The position numbers and the translations under genes were made by a program. A stretch of 64,000 nt of DNA from Mycobacterium sp. 852014-52450_SCH5900713 (GTDB taxonomy: Bacteria > Actinomycetota > Actinomycetes > Mycobacteriales > Mycobacteriaceae): positions 94,961 through 158,960 of the forward strand of contig NZ_LZIL01000051.1 of the NCBI RefSeq assembly GCF_001667075.1, read 5' to 3'. The notes under the pieces are model-generated. The model saw nothing but the letters and a program-made list of their open reading frames with translations, was not told where the DNA came from and did no database searches. Shown here piece by piece: positions 40,256-48,960 of this stretch; position 1 is the first letter of the stretch; the number at the start of each line of letters is the position of its first letter.

Positions 40256-41177
40256 TGCGCACGCCTTCGTTGCGCGCCGCGGTTCCGAAGCTGTAGCGGA
40301 TGTGCTCGCCGTGACCGTCGGGCACGACGGGAAACACCAGGGGCGCGGCCAGATAGCGGACGGCGTCGATCTGCTCGGCCACGTCCTCGATCGACCATGA
40401 CGATCGATGCACGCCGGGGGTCTCGGCGATCACCGCGCGGGCCACGCGGCCGGCGATGGCAACCAGGATCTCGCCGGTGACCGGGCAGCTTTCGTGTGCC
40501 AGCAAGCCCACCACGGGCGCAACCAGCTCGGTGCCCATCGGCGGATAGGCCGAGATATCCAGTCCCTCGGCCATTCTCGTCACCGCCGACGGCACGATGA
40601 CGTTGCAGAGCACCCCGTCGACCGCGCCTTCCAGCGCGACGACGTTGGACAGACCGAGCAGGCCCGCCTTGGCGGCGGCATAGTTCGCGACGCCGTGGTT
40701 GCCGTACAGGCCGCCGATCGACGAGGTCAACACGATGCGGCCGTAGTGGGCGTCGGACATGAGTGGGAACGCCGGCCGCACGACGTGGAAGGCGCCCCGC
40801 AGGTGAACGTCGACGACGGCATCGAAGTCCTCGTAGCTCATCTCCTTCAGGGATCCCCGCCGGACGTTGCCGGCGTTGTGGATCAAGATGTCGATGCGTC
40901 CGTAGTTGTCCAGCGCGGCTTGGATGATCGCCTGGCCGCCCTGCGGCGTGATGACCGATTCGGTGCACGCGACCGCGTCGCCGCCCGCGGCCCTGATCTC
41001 GCTCACCACGTCGTGCGCGGGACCGGCGTCGGCGCCCGAGCCGGTCAGTGCGCCCCCGGTGTCGTTGACCACGACCTTGGCTCCGCGGGCGGCCAACAGC
41101 AGCGCGTACTCGCGGCCCAGCCCCCGGCCGGCGCCGGTCACCACCGCCACCCGATTGTCGAATCTCAGTTGCGCCAT
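40248..41177 (-). CDS. Short-chain dehydrogenase, HSD17B4/MFE-2-like
   Basis: 309 residues. TGAGRGLGREYALLLAARGAKVVVNDTGG is the cofactor loop, and the catalytic Ser/Tyr/Lys lie in TSSIGGLYGNHGVANYAAAKAG. The extended N-terminal motif (YALLLA...VVVNDTGG) is typical of the 3-hydroxyacyl-CoA dehydrogenase part of multifunctional enzyme 2. It probably oxidises a hydroxyacyl-CoA intermediate of the island's pathway. Its ATG overlaps the monooxygenase stop by one base. Confidence 0.92.
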   Translation of the reverse strand: MAQLRFDNRVAVVTGAGRGLGREYALLLAARGAKVVVNDTGGALTGSGADAGPAHDVVSEIRAAGGDAVACTESVITPQGGQAIIQAALDNYGRIDILIHNAGNVRRGSLKEMSYEDFDAVVDVHLRGAFHVVRPAFPLMSDAHYGRIVLTSSIGGLYGNHGVANYAAAKAGLLGLSNVVALEGAVDGVLCNVIVPSAVTRMAEGLDISAYPPMGTELVAPVVGLLAHESCPVTGEILVAIAGRVARAVIAETPGVHRSSWSIEDVAEQIDAVRYLAAPLVFPVVPDGHGEHIRYSFGTAARNEGVRNV

Positions 41178-43018
41178 TACGATCCCAGCACGAGGCCGTC
41201 CAGGTCACCCTTGGCGCGCCATTCGGCCAGCAGGTCACTGAAGGCGTAGAACCCCGGCCCGTACGGTTCGCCGAGGTGGGAGCGGATGCCCTCGCCACCG
41301 CCGCCACCTTCGTTGTTGTAATAGCCCGGCGTGCACTCCATGTCGAATTGGCTGTTGTCGATCGCCGTGTCCTTGACCGTCTGGCACCACTGGTCTTGGG
41401 CGGCCTCGCTGGGTTCGACGGTGGTCGCGCCGCGGGCCAGGGCCTCGGAAATGATGTAGGCGATGTGCTCGCCCTGCAGTTCATAGTTGGCGGCGATGTT
41501 CGCGGAGATGCCCACCTGGGTGAACCCGGTGAAGAACTGGTTGGGAAAGCCGCGGCTCGTCATCCCGTGCAACGTCTGGTACCCGTCGTGCCAATAGTCG
41601 AAGAGCGACACCCCGTCGCGGCCTTCGATCGCGTCGATGGAATACCGGCGGCTGATCTCGGTCGTGATCTCGAAGCCGCTGGCGTAAATGATGCAGTCGA
41701 CCTCGTACTCAATACCGTTGGCCACCAATCCATTCGCGGTCGCCCGCTCGACGCCCTTGCTGGCCGACACGTCGACCAAGGTCACGTTGGGACGGTTGAA
41801 GGTCTGCAGGTATTCGTCGTTGGTGGTCGGCCTCTTGCACAGGAACCGATAGTAGGGCTTGAGCGCTTCGGCGGTCTCGGGGTCCTCGACCAGGCTCTCG
41901 ACCCTGCGCCGGAGCCGCTCCATCACTTTGAAGTCTTCCTCGTCACGGATGGCCATGAACTGCTCCGGCGTCATAGCGGCCGGATCGGCCAGCGCGAGGA
42001 CCCGCGCCGCGGTGTTGCGGCCCAGCTCGGTCCAGAAGTCGCAGACCAGATCCGGCTGGCCCAGCGCCATCCCCTCGAATGTCCAGGCATGGAAGTTGCG
42101 CTGCCGCTCCTTCTGCCAGCCCGGCTTGAGCGTCTTCACCCACTCCGGATCGGTCGGCGCGTTGTTGCGCGCACCGACGGAAGAGGGCGTGCGCTGAAAG
42201 ACGTAGAGGTGCTTGGCATGCCGGCCCAGGAACGGCACGATCTGGATGGCCGTCGCCCCGGTGCCCACCACCGCAACGCGTTTGTCGGCGAGCTTGTCCA
42301 GCCCACCGGATGTGTCCCCGCCGGTGTACTCGTAGTCCCAGCGCGAGGAGTGGAAGCTGTGGCCCTTGAAGTCATTGATTCCCGGTATGCCCGGCAGTTT
42401 GGGCCGGTGGAACGGCCCCGAGGCCATCACCACGAAGCGCGCCCGGATGTCGTCGCCGCGGTCCGTGCTGATCCGCCAGCGCTTGCCGGGCTCGTCCCAG
42501 TGCAGCTCGCGGACCTGGGTGGAGAAGATGGCCGAGTCGTAGAGCCCGTAGTGCTTCCCGATGCGCCGGCAGTGGTCGTAGATCTCGGCACCGTCGGCGA
42601 ACTTCTTCGACGGAATGAAGTTGAGCTCCTCGAGAAGTGGTACGTAGCAATAGGACTCGTTGTCGCACTGGATGCCCGGGTACCGATTCCAATACCAGAC
42701 CCCGCCGAAATCGCCGCCCAGCTCGATGATGCGGACATCGTCGACGCCCGCCTTCTTCAGGTAGGCGCCACACAGCAGGCCACCGAAGCCGCCGCCGATC
42801 ACGGCGACGTCGATGTCCGCCGAGATCGGGTCCCGCACCAACGGCGGTGAATGCGGATCGGTTTCGTAATATCCGGCGAAGTCGTCGACGAGTTCGACGT
42901 ACTGCTTGGATCCCTCCGGGCGCAGCCGCTTCTCGCGCTCCCGGCGGTACTTCTCGCGCAGCGCCTCGAAGTCGACGTCGTCCGGCGTCTGCGATGGCGG
43001 GCAATCCGGGTTGGTCAT
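41177..43018 (-). CDS. Baeyer-Villiger-type flavin monooxygenase
   Basis: 613 residues. FAD loop GGGFGG (75-80), second Rossmann VAVVGTGATAIQ for NADPH, and between them FKGHSFHSSRWDYEY, a clean match to the BVMO fingerprint FxGxxxHxxxW(P/D). The N-terminal extension of about 65 residues is typical of the large steroid/cycloalkanone class. It inserts oxygen next to a ketone to give an ester or lactone. ATG 43018 overlaps the LLM stop (ATGA), so the arm is translationally coupled. Confidence 0.95.
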   Translation of the reverse strand: MTNPDCPPSQTPDDVDFEALREKYRREREKRLRPEGSKQYVELVDDFAGYYETDPHSPPLVRDPISADIDVAVIGGGFGGLLCGAYLKKAGVDDVRIIELGGDFGGVWYWNRYPGIQCDNESYCYVPLLEELNFIPSKKFADGAEIYDHCRRIGKHYGLYDSAIFSTQVRELHWDEPGKRWRISTDRGDDIRARFVVMASGPFHRPKLPGIPGINDFKGHSFHSSRWDYEYTGGDTSGGLDKLADKRVAVVGTGATAIQIVPFLGRHAKHLYVFQRTPSSVGARNNAPTDPEWVKTLKPGWQKERQRNFHAWTFEGMALGQPDLVCDFWTELGRNTAARVLALADPAAMTPEQFMAIRDEEDFKVMERLRRRVESLVEDPETAEALKPYYRFLCKRPTTNDEYLQTFNRPNVTLVDVSASKGVERATANGLVANGIEYEVDCIIYASGFEITTEISRRYSIDAIEGRDGVSLFDYWHDGYQTLHGMTSRGFPNQFFTGFTQVGISANIAANYELQGEHIAYIISEALARGATTVEPSEAAQDQWCQTVKDTAIDNSQFDMECTPGYYNNEGGGGGEGIRSHLGEPYGPGFYAFSDLLAEWRAKGDLDGLVLGS

Positions 43019-44190
43019 GCCAGGGCGTTCTCCGGTAGGGCCGCGGCGTGCAGGGGTGCGTCCATCTTCTGCACGGCGGGCAGCACCTCCTTGGCGAACA
43101 GTTCGGTGCTGGCCATCGCTTCGGCGTAGGGCATGGTGCCGAACTGCGGGACGATCGTCAGCTCCGCGAACGAACACGCCTCCTGGGCGGCCTTGATCCG
43201 GTTGAAGATCTCCTCCGGCGTCCCGATCAGCAGGTTGGACGCGTGGTAGCCCGGCGTCTTGGACGGGCCGGCCTTGGCGTCACCGGTGACGGACGAAGCG
43301 AGGACGGCCGTCGCGGTCGCCTCCCGCGCGGCGTAGGCCTCGTAACCCTTGACGCCCTTGAAGTTTGCGGCATCGGCGAACCCGTAGTGCACGGTGACGT
43401 CGCGGTTGGCCGTCCAGATCCACTCCTCGGATGCCGCGGGGTCACCGGTGGTGCAGTACATGAACATCACGTTCTTCGGCTGGCAGGGCGGCAGGCCCTC
43501 CTCCTTGCGGAACGTGTTGACCTTCTGCACTTCCCGTCCGGCGTCCTCGATCGGCTTGTTGCCGACGAAGAGCGGGACCATGCCGCGGCGGGCCAGGATC
43601 TCCAGCGACTCGGCGGTCGAGGACGAGCTGTAGATGCGTGAGAAGAGGTCGCTGCTAAGCGGTTCGGGGCGCAGTGACATCTCGGGGACCTTGAAGATCT
43701 CCCCGTCGTAGGAGAATCGCTCACCGGAGAACGCCAGCTGCAGGATGTCAAGGGTCTCGTTGAACCGCTGCCTGCTCTCCTCCCGCGGCACGCCGACGGC
43801 GTCGAACTCTCCCTTCGAGACCCCGCGGCCGATCCCGATCGTGGTGTAGCGGCCGTTGGAGAGGATGTCGAGGTAGGCGATTTGGTGCGCGAGCCGGACG
43901 GGATGCCACCACGGCGCGACGGCGACGAAGGTGCCCAGGGCGACCCGCTCGGTGCGGCCGGCGAAATAACTGAGTGCCTGAATGGGGTTGGGCGTCATGC
44001 CATATGGCGTCCCGCAGTGCTCGGGCATCCAGATGCCGTCGAACCCGAGCGGCTCGGCCAGGTCGGCGATCGCCAGGGTCGCCTGGACGCACTCCCAGTC
44101 CGGGGTGGCCGGCGGCCGGCTGAAATCTTCGGCGAGCACGCGGTCCCAGTCGTGGGAGTTGTGTGCGCCGAAACCAAGATTGACCTTCAT
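43015..44190 (-). CDS. LLM-class flavin/F420 oxidoreductase
   Basis: 391 residues, luciferase-like TIM barrel: FDGIWMPEHCGTPYGMTPNP, VALGTFVAVAPWWHPVRLAHQIAYLDILSNGRYTTIGIGRG and a C-terminal TPEEIFNRIKAAQEACSFAELTIVPQFG. It could be an F420-dependent dehydrogenase or an FMN monooxygenase; sequence alone does not settle it. It overlaps both neighbours by four bases. Confidence 0.92.
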   Translation of the reverse strand: MKVNLGFGAHNSHDWDRVLAEDFSRPPATPDWECVQATLAIADLAEPLGFDGIWMPEHCGTPYGMTPNPIQALSYFAGRTERVALGTFVAVAPWWHPVRLAHQIAYLDILSNGRYTTIGIGRGVSKGEFDAVGVPREESRQRFNETLDILQLAFSGERFSYDGEIFKVPEMSLRPEPLSSDLFSRIYSSSSTAESLEILARRGMVPLFVGNKPIEDAGREVQKVNTFRKEEGLPPCQPKNVMFMYCTTGDPAASEEWIWTANRDVTVHYGFADAANFKGVKGYEAYAAREATATAVLASSVTGDAKAGPSKTPGYHASNLLIGTPEEIFNRIKAAQEACSFAELTIVPQFGTMPYAEAMASTELFAKEVLPAVQKMDAPLHAAALPENALA

Positions 44191-45563
44191 CGTTGTATCT
44201 CCGTTGCTAGTTCCTTCGGGGCACCGGTGCCCAGGTACCGGGCGAGGTTGCGGTGCAGGTTGGCGGTGCTGCGTTCCATGTACGGGTTGGGCTTGGGGCC
44301 GCGGAAGCCGTACGACTTCATGCCTTGCTGGACGGCGGCCATGTTGGAGAAGTCCTGGGGCAGCACGCTGCGCCAGTTCGGATCATCCGGCGGTGCGTAC
44401 ACCCATTCGGTTTGCGGCTCTTCGCCTTTGGGGTAGAGCTCGTAGCACGAGGCTTCGAAGATGCACTTGTCGGGGTCGTAGCCGAAGGGGCGGGCGCTGT
44501 AGCACAGCGCGGTGGTCAGGCCCTGGCCGATCTGGAAGTTCGGGAAGATCTGCCACGCGGTCCCGCTCTTGGCCAGGTGTTCGGGGTCGATGGTCGGCCA
44601 CTCGACGCCCCGCGCGGCGTCGTCGCGCCGCGCCGACGACAGCCAGTGCTCGAGCACCCGGCCGGCCGGGGTGTCCGCGGGCAGTTCGTCGACCAGCCGG
44701 CGCGCCGCCTCCACCAGGGTCCTGGTGGTGGTGGCGTTGGTTTCCTCCAGCGTGTAGACCTGCATCTCGGCCGTCGAAATCCGCGGGTCCGCACCGGTGC
44801 CCAGGCGGATCTTCGATTTGGTCTCTTCGAGCCCCTTGGGCGCGTCGTAGCCGATGTTGCTGTGCTTGCCCTGCGCCATCGCCCAGCCGCGGAAGTTGCC
44901 GAATTTGTTGAACTGCGGATGAGTGGTGGCGACGTGGTAGGTCTCGTTGAAGGCCTCCATCGCGACCTTCCAATTGCATTCGAAATGCAGCCATTTCCGC
45001 CATTTGCAGCGCATGTCCTGCAGGCGGAACGGGTCGAGCATGGTCGCGGCGGGCTCGAGGTAGTCCCGCAACGGCTCGCACGCCGGATCCATGTTGATCC
45101 AGACCCAGCCGCCCCAGGTGTCGACGTTGACCGGCGCCAGGTGGGTGTTCTCCGGCGTCAGGGCGCCCTGCCAGTCCTGCCGCTCGGGGACGTGGGTGCA
45201 GGCGCCGTCCTGGTCGTAGGTCCACCCGTGAAACCCGCACACGAACGACTTCTTGTGGCCGCAAGCGTTTCTCGCGCCGTCCGGGGTGTCGACCAGCCTG
45301 CGGCCGCGGTGCATGCACACATTGTGGTGAGCCTTGAGCGTGTCGGATCCGGTGCGGATCACGACGACGGAGTCGTCCAGGATGTCGTAGGTGAGGTAGC
45401 TACCGACCTTGGGCAGGTCTTCCACGCGCCCGACTTGCTGCCACACCTTGCGCCAGAGCTTGTCGCGCTCGGCGCGCAGGTATTCCTCGGAGAGGTAGGC
45501 CTCCACCGGGATCGTGACCGGTTCGGTCAGCTCCTCAGGCGCGGCCGCGCCGTTCTGTGTCAT
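44187..45563 (-). CDS. Rieske non-haem iron ring-hydroxylating oxygenase, alpha subunit
   Basis: 458 residues. The Rieske [2Fe-2S] ligands are Cys83-x-His85 and Cys109-x2-His112 (CMHRGRRL...CGFHGW). The mononuclear iron site is Glu207/His210/His215 in FNETYHVATTH with an Asp further on. It hydroxylates an aromatic or alicyclic substrate using electrons from a reductase. No ferredoxin, reductase or beta subunit is encoded nearby, so an alpha3-type enzyme served by an unlinked reductase is likely. It is coupled to the LLM gene by an ATGA overlap. Confidence 0.95.
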   Translation of the reverse strand: MTQNGAAAPEELTEPVTIPVEAYLSEEYLRAERDKLWRKVWQQVGRVEDLPKVGSYLTYDILDDSVVVIRTGSDTLKAHHNVCMHRGRRLVDTPDGARNACGHKKSFVCGFHGWTYDQDGACTHVPERQDWQGALTPENTHLAPVNVDTWGGWVWINMDPACEPLRDYLEPAATMLDPFRLQDMRCKWRKWLHFECNWKVAMEAFNETYHVATTHPQFNKFGNFRGWAMAQGKHSNIGYDAPKGLEETKSKIRLGTGADPRISTAEMQVYTLEETNATTTRTLVEAARRLVDELPADTPAGRVLEHWLSSARRDDAARGVEWPTIDPEHLAKSGTAWQIFPNFQIGQGLTTALCYSARPFGYDPDKCIFEASCYELYPKGEEPQTEWVYAPPDDPNWRSVLPQDFSNMAAVQQGMKSYGFRGPKPNPYMERSTANLHRNLARYLGTGAPKELATEIQR

Positions 45564-45578
45564 CGGGTCCCTCGCTTT

Positions 45579-46439
45579 CTACCCGTCCCAGCGCGTGATC
45601 GCCGCGCGGAATGTTTCGTCCTTGAGGAACACCGAGGTGTTGTCGGCGCCCAGGTGCCCCCACTTGAGGTTCAATCCGCCGTCCACCAGGAGTGTCTGTC
45701 CGGTGATGTAGCTCGACAGGTCCGACAGCAGGAAGAGGACCGCGCCGGCCACCTCCGCGGGCCGCCCGCGGCGACCCATCGCGATGGCGCGGCGGTCGCG
45801 TTCGGGATCGGAGTCGACATAGGTGCCCGACGCGGGTGTCTCGGTCACGCCCGGCGCCACGGCGTTCACGCGGATCGGGGACGCGCTGTCGGCCAGTTCG
45901 AGCGCCATGGTGCGGGTTGCCGCCACGATCGCGGCTTTGGCCGTGCCGTAGGCGATGTGGAACGGCGCCGCGTTCATGCCGCTGATCGACGAGATCGACA
46001 CGATGGAGCCCGGACGGTCGTGGCCCTTCAGTTCCGCGGCCACCGCCTGACTCATGAAGAACATCGTTTCGAGGTTGCGGGTGAACAGGTCGCGCCAGTC
46101 GGCGCGCGTCACCCGGGTCAACGGCATCCACGTCGACGGGTCCGCGCCGCCGGCGACGTTGACCAGCCCGTGCAGTTCACCGTCGGCCCCCCGCACGGCG
46201 TCGATCGTTGCGCGCACCCCGTCTTCGGTAGCGGCGTCGGCCGCGACGGGCACGACGGCCAGGCCCTCGGCCTGCAGCGGCCCGAGGTGCCGGTCGAGGT
46301 TGTCCTGCCCCCGGCTCACCGCGACTACGGTCGCGCCGGCCTCGGCGACCATGCGGGTGACGATGGTCCCGATGCCACCGCCAGCCGCGCCGGAGACCAC
46401 GACGATGCGCCCGTCCAGGCTCAGCAGGCCGCCTACCAT
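45579..46439 (-). CDS. Short-chain dehydrogenase/reductase
   Basis: 286 residues. Cofactor loop [14 protein letters not shown], active site [21 protein letters not shown] and C-terminal [20 protein letters not shown] 46439 ([10 protein letters not shown]) is the likely start; an upstream in-frame ATG at 46478 would run through the palindrome region. It is the first gene of the leftward arm, directly behind the divergent promoter. It could oxidise the hydroxylated product to the ketone used by the BVMO. Confidence 0.92.
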   Translation of the reverse strand: MVGGLLSLDGRIVVVSGAAGGGIGTIVTRMVAEAGATVVAVSRGQDNLDRHLGPLQAEGLAVVPVAADAATEDGVRATIDAVRGADGELHGLVNVAGGADPSTWMPLTRVTRADWRDLFTRNLETMFFMSQAVAAELKGHDRPGSIVSISSISGMNAAPFHIAYGTAKAAIVAATRTMALELADSASPIRVNAVAPGVTETPASGTYVDSDPERDRRAIAMGRRGRPAEVAGAVLFLLSDLSSYITGQTLLVDGGLNLKWGHLGADNTSVFLKDETFRAAITRWDG

Positions 46440-46451
46440 CGGGTCAACCAA

Positions 46452-46463
46452 TTGTCCGGACAA
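46452..46463. promoter_or_regulatory. Perfect palindromic operator candidate in the divergent promoter
   Basis: TTGTCCGGACAA, a perfect 12-bp palindrome 13 bp upstream of the SDR start. It fits the TnGT-N4-ACnA style of GntR-family sites; a GntR gene lies in the opposite arm. Confidence 0.6.
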
Positions 46464-46484
46464 GATAATGATGTGCACTCATCA

Positions 46485-46501
46485 GAGAGCATGATTCTCT
46501 C
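46485..46501. repeat. Inverted repeat GAGAG-N7-CTCTC
   Basis: GAGAG (46485-46489) and CTCTC (46497-46501), placed between the two operator copies. It could be a second regulatory element or chance. Confidence 0.35.
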
Positions 46502-46547
46502 GGGTATGGCGGCCCGTCAAGTGCCGGATCGAATCGGACGAAGGCTA

Positions 46548-46559
46548 TTGTCTGGACTA
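46548..46559. promoter_or_regulatory. Second, degenerate copy of the operator
   Basis: TTGTCTGGACTA differs from the perfect palindrome at two positions and lies 17 bp before the rightward-arm start codon, about 96 bp from copy 1. Confidence 0.5.
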
Positions 46560-46575
46560 TTGGTCGATTGCTAAC

Positions 46576-48192
46576 GTGCGAGCGGTGATGGCCGGATTGT
46601 CACAGTCGCAGGGTCGCTTCTCCCCCGAGCGGGCGCCGAGCGTGGCCGATGGCTTCCGTCTCGCCCGCCTGACGCCCCCGAGCCGGCTCTTCGGCGCGAA
46701 CGGCCTGCGCACCGGCCCGGACGGCCGCATCTACATCGCCCAGGTGACCGGCAGCCAGATCAGCGCCCTCGACCCGGCGACCGGTCGGCTGGACGTCGTC
46801 AGCGCCAAGGGCGGCGACATCATCGCGCCCGACGACGTGGCCTTCGACCCGGACGGCAACCTGTTCGCGACCGAGGTCATGGACGGCCGGGTGAGCGTGC
46901 GCGATCCGGCGGGCCGCACCCGGGTGCTGCGCGACGACGTGCCGTCGGCCAACGGCATCACGTTTTACCGGGACCGGTTGTTCATCGGCGAATGCCGCGA
47001 CGGGGGCCGCCTGCTCGAGCTCGACCCGGCGGGCGGCGCGGCGCGGGTGCTGCTGGAGAACGCGCCGTCGCCCAACGCGATGGAGGTCGGGCCCGACGGC
47101 ATGCTGTATTTCCCGCTGATGGGGGCCAACGAGATCTGGCGCATCGACCCCGGCGGCGGCGACCCCGAGCGGGTGGCCGGTGACCTGGGTGTCCCCGACG
47201 CGGTGAAGTTCGATTCCCGCGGGCGCATCGTGTCGACGCAGGTGCACAGCGGCCAGGTGCTGCGCATCGATCCAAGCAACGGCGACCGGACCGTGCTGGC
47301 CACGCTCAATCCCGGACTGGACAACCTGACGTTCCTCGGTGAGCGGTTGTTCGCCTCGAACTTCACCGGCGAGATCACCGAGATCCTCGGCGACGGCCGT
47401 ACCCAGACCGTCCTGCCGGGCGGGCTGAATTGGCCGCTGGACCTGGCGGTCGGTTCCGACGGCAATCTCTACATCGCCGATGGGACGTACTTTTATGCGC
47501 TCCTCTCCGACGGTTCGTTGCGAACCGCCGGAATGCTTTTCAGCCCGGGCTATCCGGGCTTCCTGCGCGGGATTGCCGCCGTGGCCGACGGCGAGTTCGT
47601 CGTCACGACATCCAACGGGCAGGTGGCCCGCTATCGACCGGCCGGCGGCGAAAGCCAGGTGCTGGCAGAGGGTTTCGATCAGCTCTACGGGGTTGCGGTC
47701 GCCCCGGGTGGTGCCGTGCTGACGGCGGAACTGGGCGCGGGACGGGTGCTGTCCATCCGGTCGGGCGCGGTCGAGGTGGTCGCGACCGGGCTCAGCGAAC
47801 CGGTTGGGGTGGCCATCGCCCCCGATGGGGGATGCCTGGTCTCCGAGGCGGGCGCCGGGCGAGTGGCCCGACTGGGCGGCGCGGGCGGCACGGTATGCGA
47901 CGGCCTGCAGCGGCCCCAGGGCATCCTGGTGCGCGACGGGCAGCTGTACGTCGTGGACGCGGGCGCCAAGCAGTTGGTCGCCGTCGACCTGGACACCGGC
48001 GCGCGCCGCACCATCGCGTCGGGCCTGCCGGTGGGTGCGCCGCCCGGCGTGACGCCCAAGCCGCTGCGTGGCATGCCGCCCTTCTCCGGGCCGCAGGGCC
48101 CGTTCGCCGGTATCGCCGCCGGTCCGGACGGCACGCTGTACATCTCGGCGGACGCCGACGGCAGCGTGCTGGCATTGCGGCGGGAATCCTGA
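46576..48192 (+). CDS. SMP-30/NHL-like 12-repeat beta-propeller protein, possible lactonase
   Basis: 538 residues made almost entirely of about 12 repeats of roughly 42 residues, each ending near (G/D)PDGxLY-x4-6-GxVxxxDP: GPDGRIYIAQ, DPDGNLFATE, GPDGMLYFPL, GSDGNLYIAD, APDGGCLVSE, GPDGTLYISA. This suggests two six-bladed propellers in tandem, about twice the length of an SMP-30/gluconolactonase. There is no signal peptide. A GTG start at 46576 is the longest; ATG 46588 (MAGLSQSQ) is an alternative. As the first gene facing a BVMO arm, it may hydrolyse the lactone (inference). Confidence 0.85.
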   Translation: MRAVMAGLSQSQGRFSPERAPSVADGFRLARLTPPSRLFGANGLRTGPDGRIYIAQVTGSQISALDPATGRLDVVSAKGGDIIAPDDVAFDPDGNLFATEVMDGRVSVRDPAGRTRVLRDDVPSANGITFYRDRLFIGECRDGGRLLELDPAGGAARVLLENAPSPNAMEVGPDGMLYFPLMGANEIWRIDPGGGDPERVAGDLGVPDAVKFDSRGRIVSTQVHSGQVLRIDPSNGDRTVLATLNPGLDNLTFLGERLFASNFTGEITEILGDGRTQTVLPGGLNWPLDLAVGSDGNLYIADGTYFYALLSDGSLRTAGMLFSPGYPGFLRGIAAVADGEFVVTTSNGQVARYRPAGGESQVLAEGFDQLYGVAVAPGGAVLTAELGAGRVLSIRSGAVEVVATGLSEPVGVAIAPDGGCLVSEAGAGRVARLGGAGGTVCDGLQRPQGILVRDGQLYVVDAGAKQLVAVDLDTGARRTIASGLPVGAPPGVTPKPLRGMPPFSGPQGPFAGIAAGPDGTLYISADADGSVLALRRES

Positions 48193-48201
48193 AGGGGCGA
48201 G

Positions 48202-48951
48202 ATGACCGAAACCAGAGTCGTCGACCACCGGTACCTGCAGGTCGCCCGCACGTTGCGGAAAGAGATCGTGGAAGGCGTCTATCCGGTGGGCTCGCAATTA
48301 CCGACCGAACACGAACTGTGTGAGCGATTCGCGGTGAGCCGCTACACCATTCGGGAGGCGCTGCGGCGCCTGCGCGAGGACAACCTGGTGTCGTCGCGCC
48401 CACGAACCGGAACCCTCGTGGTGCCGCGGCCGTCGGCCGACTCCTACGTCCAGCACGTCATGTCGATCAACGACCTGCTGGCGTTCGCGACGGACACCCG
48501 ATTCGCCATCGAATCGGTCGCCATGGTCACCATCGACGACGAACTGTCCGCCCGGACCGGGCTGACGACCGGCGAACAATGGCTGACCGTGCGCGGCTTC
48601 CGGCGAACCGTCACCAGCGACTCTCCCGGGTCCGCGCTCTGCCGCACCGAGTACTACATCAACCGCGCGTTCGCCGGCGTCGGCCGGTTCCTGCAGCGTC
48701 ACGAGGGCCCCATCTTCCCGCTCATCGAAGACCTGTTCGGCCTCAGCGTCGTCGAGGTCCAGCAGGAGATCGCCGCAGTGGTCATCTCCCCGGACCTGGC
48801 GGCCGGGCTCGAGATCGATTCGGGCACACCGGCATTGCAGGTGCAACGGACGTACACGACCTCCGACGGGCGGGTCGCCCAGGTCACCATCAACACCCAT
48901 CCCGCATCGCGCTTCCGGCACTCGATGACGATGCGGCGGGTTCGTGGCTAA
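48202..48951 (+). CDS. GntR-family regulator, HutC/UTRA type
   Basis: 249 residues: N-terminal winged helix (YLQVARTLRKEIVEGVYPVGSQLPTEHELCERFAVSRYTIREALRRLREDNLVSSRPRTGTLV) and a UTRA ligand-binding domain (about 90-245; CRTEYYINRAFAGVG...VQQEIAAVVISPDLAAGL). UTRA domains bind small metabolites and release the operator. It sits 9 bp after the propeller gene, inside the arm it probably controls. Confidence 0.94.
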   Translation: MTETRVVDHRYLQVARTLRKEIVEGVYPVGSQLPTEHELCERFAVSRYTIREALRRLREDNLVSSRPRTGTLVVPRPSADSYVQHVMSINDLLAFATDTRFAIESVAMVTIDDELSARTGLTTGEQWLTVRGFRRTVTSDSPGSALCRTEYYINRAFAGVGRFLQRHEGPIFPLIEDLFGLSVVEVQQEIAAVVISPDLAAGLEIDSGTPALQVQRTYTTSDGRVAQVTINTHPASRFRHSMTMRRVRG

Positions 48952-48960
48952 GCTGCCGCA

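Noticed and set aside
44253..46574. 773-codon frame antisense to the Rieske and SDR genes
   Set aside because: It spans two well-supported genes in reverse and has shadow composition.
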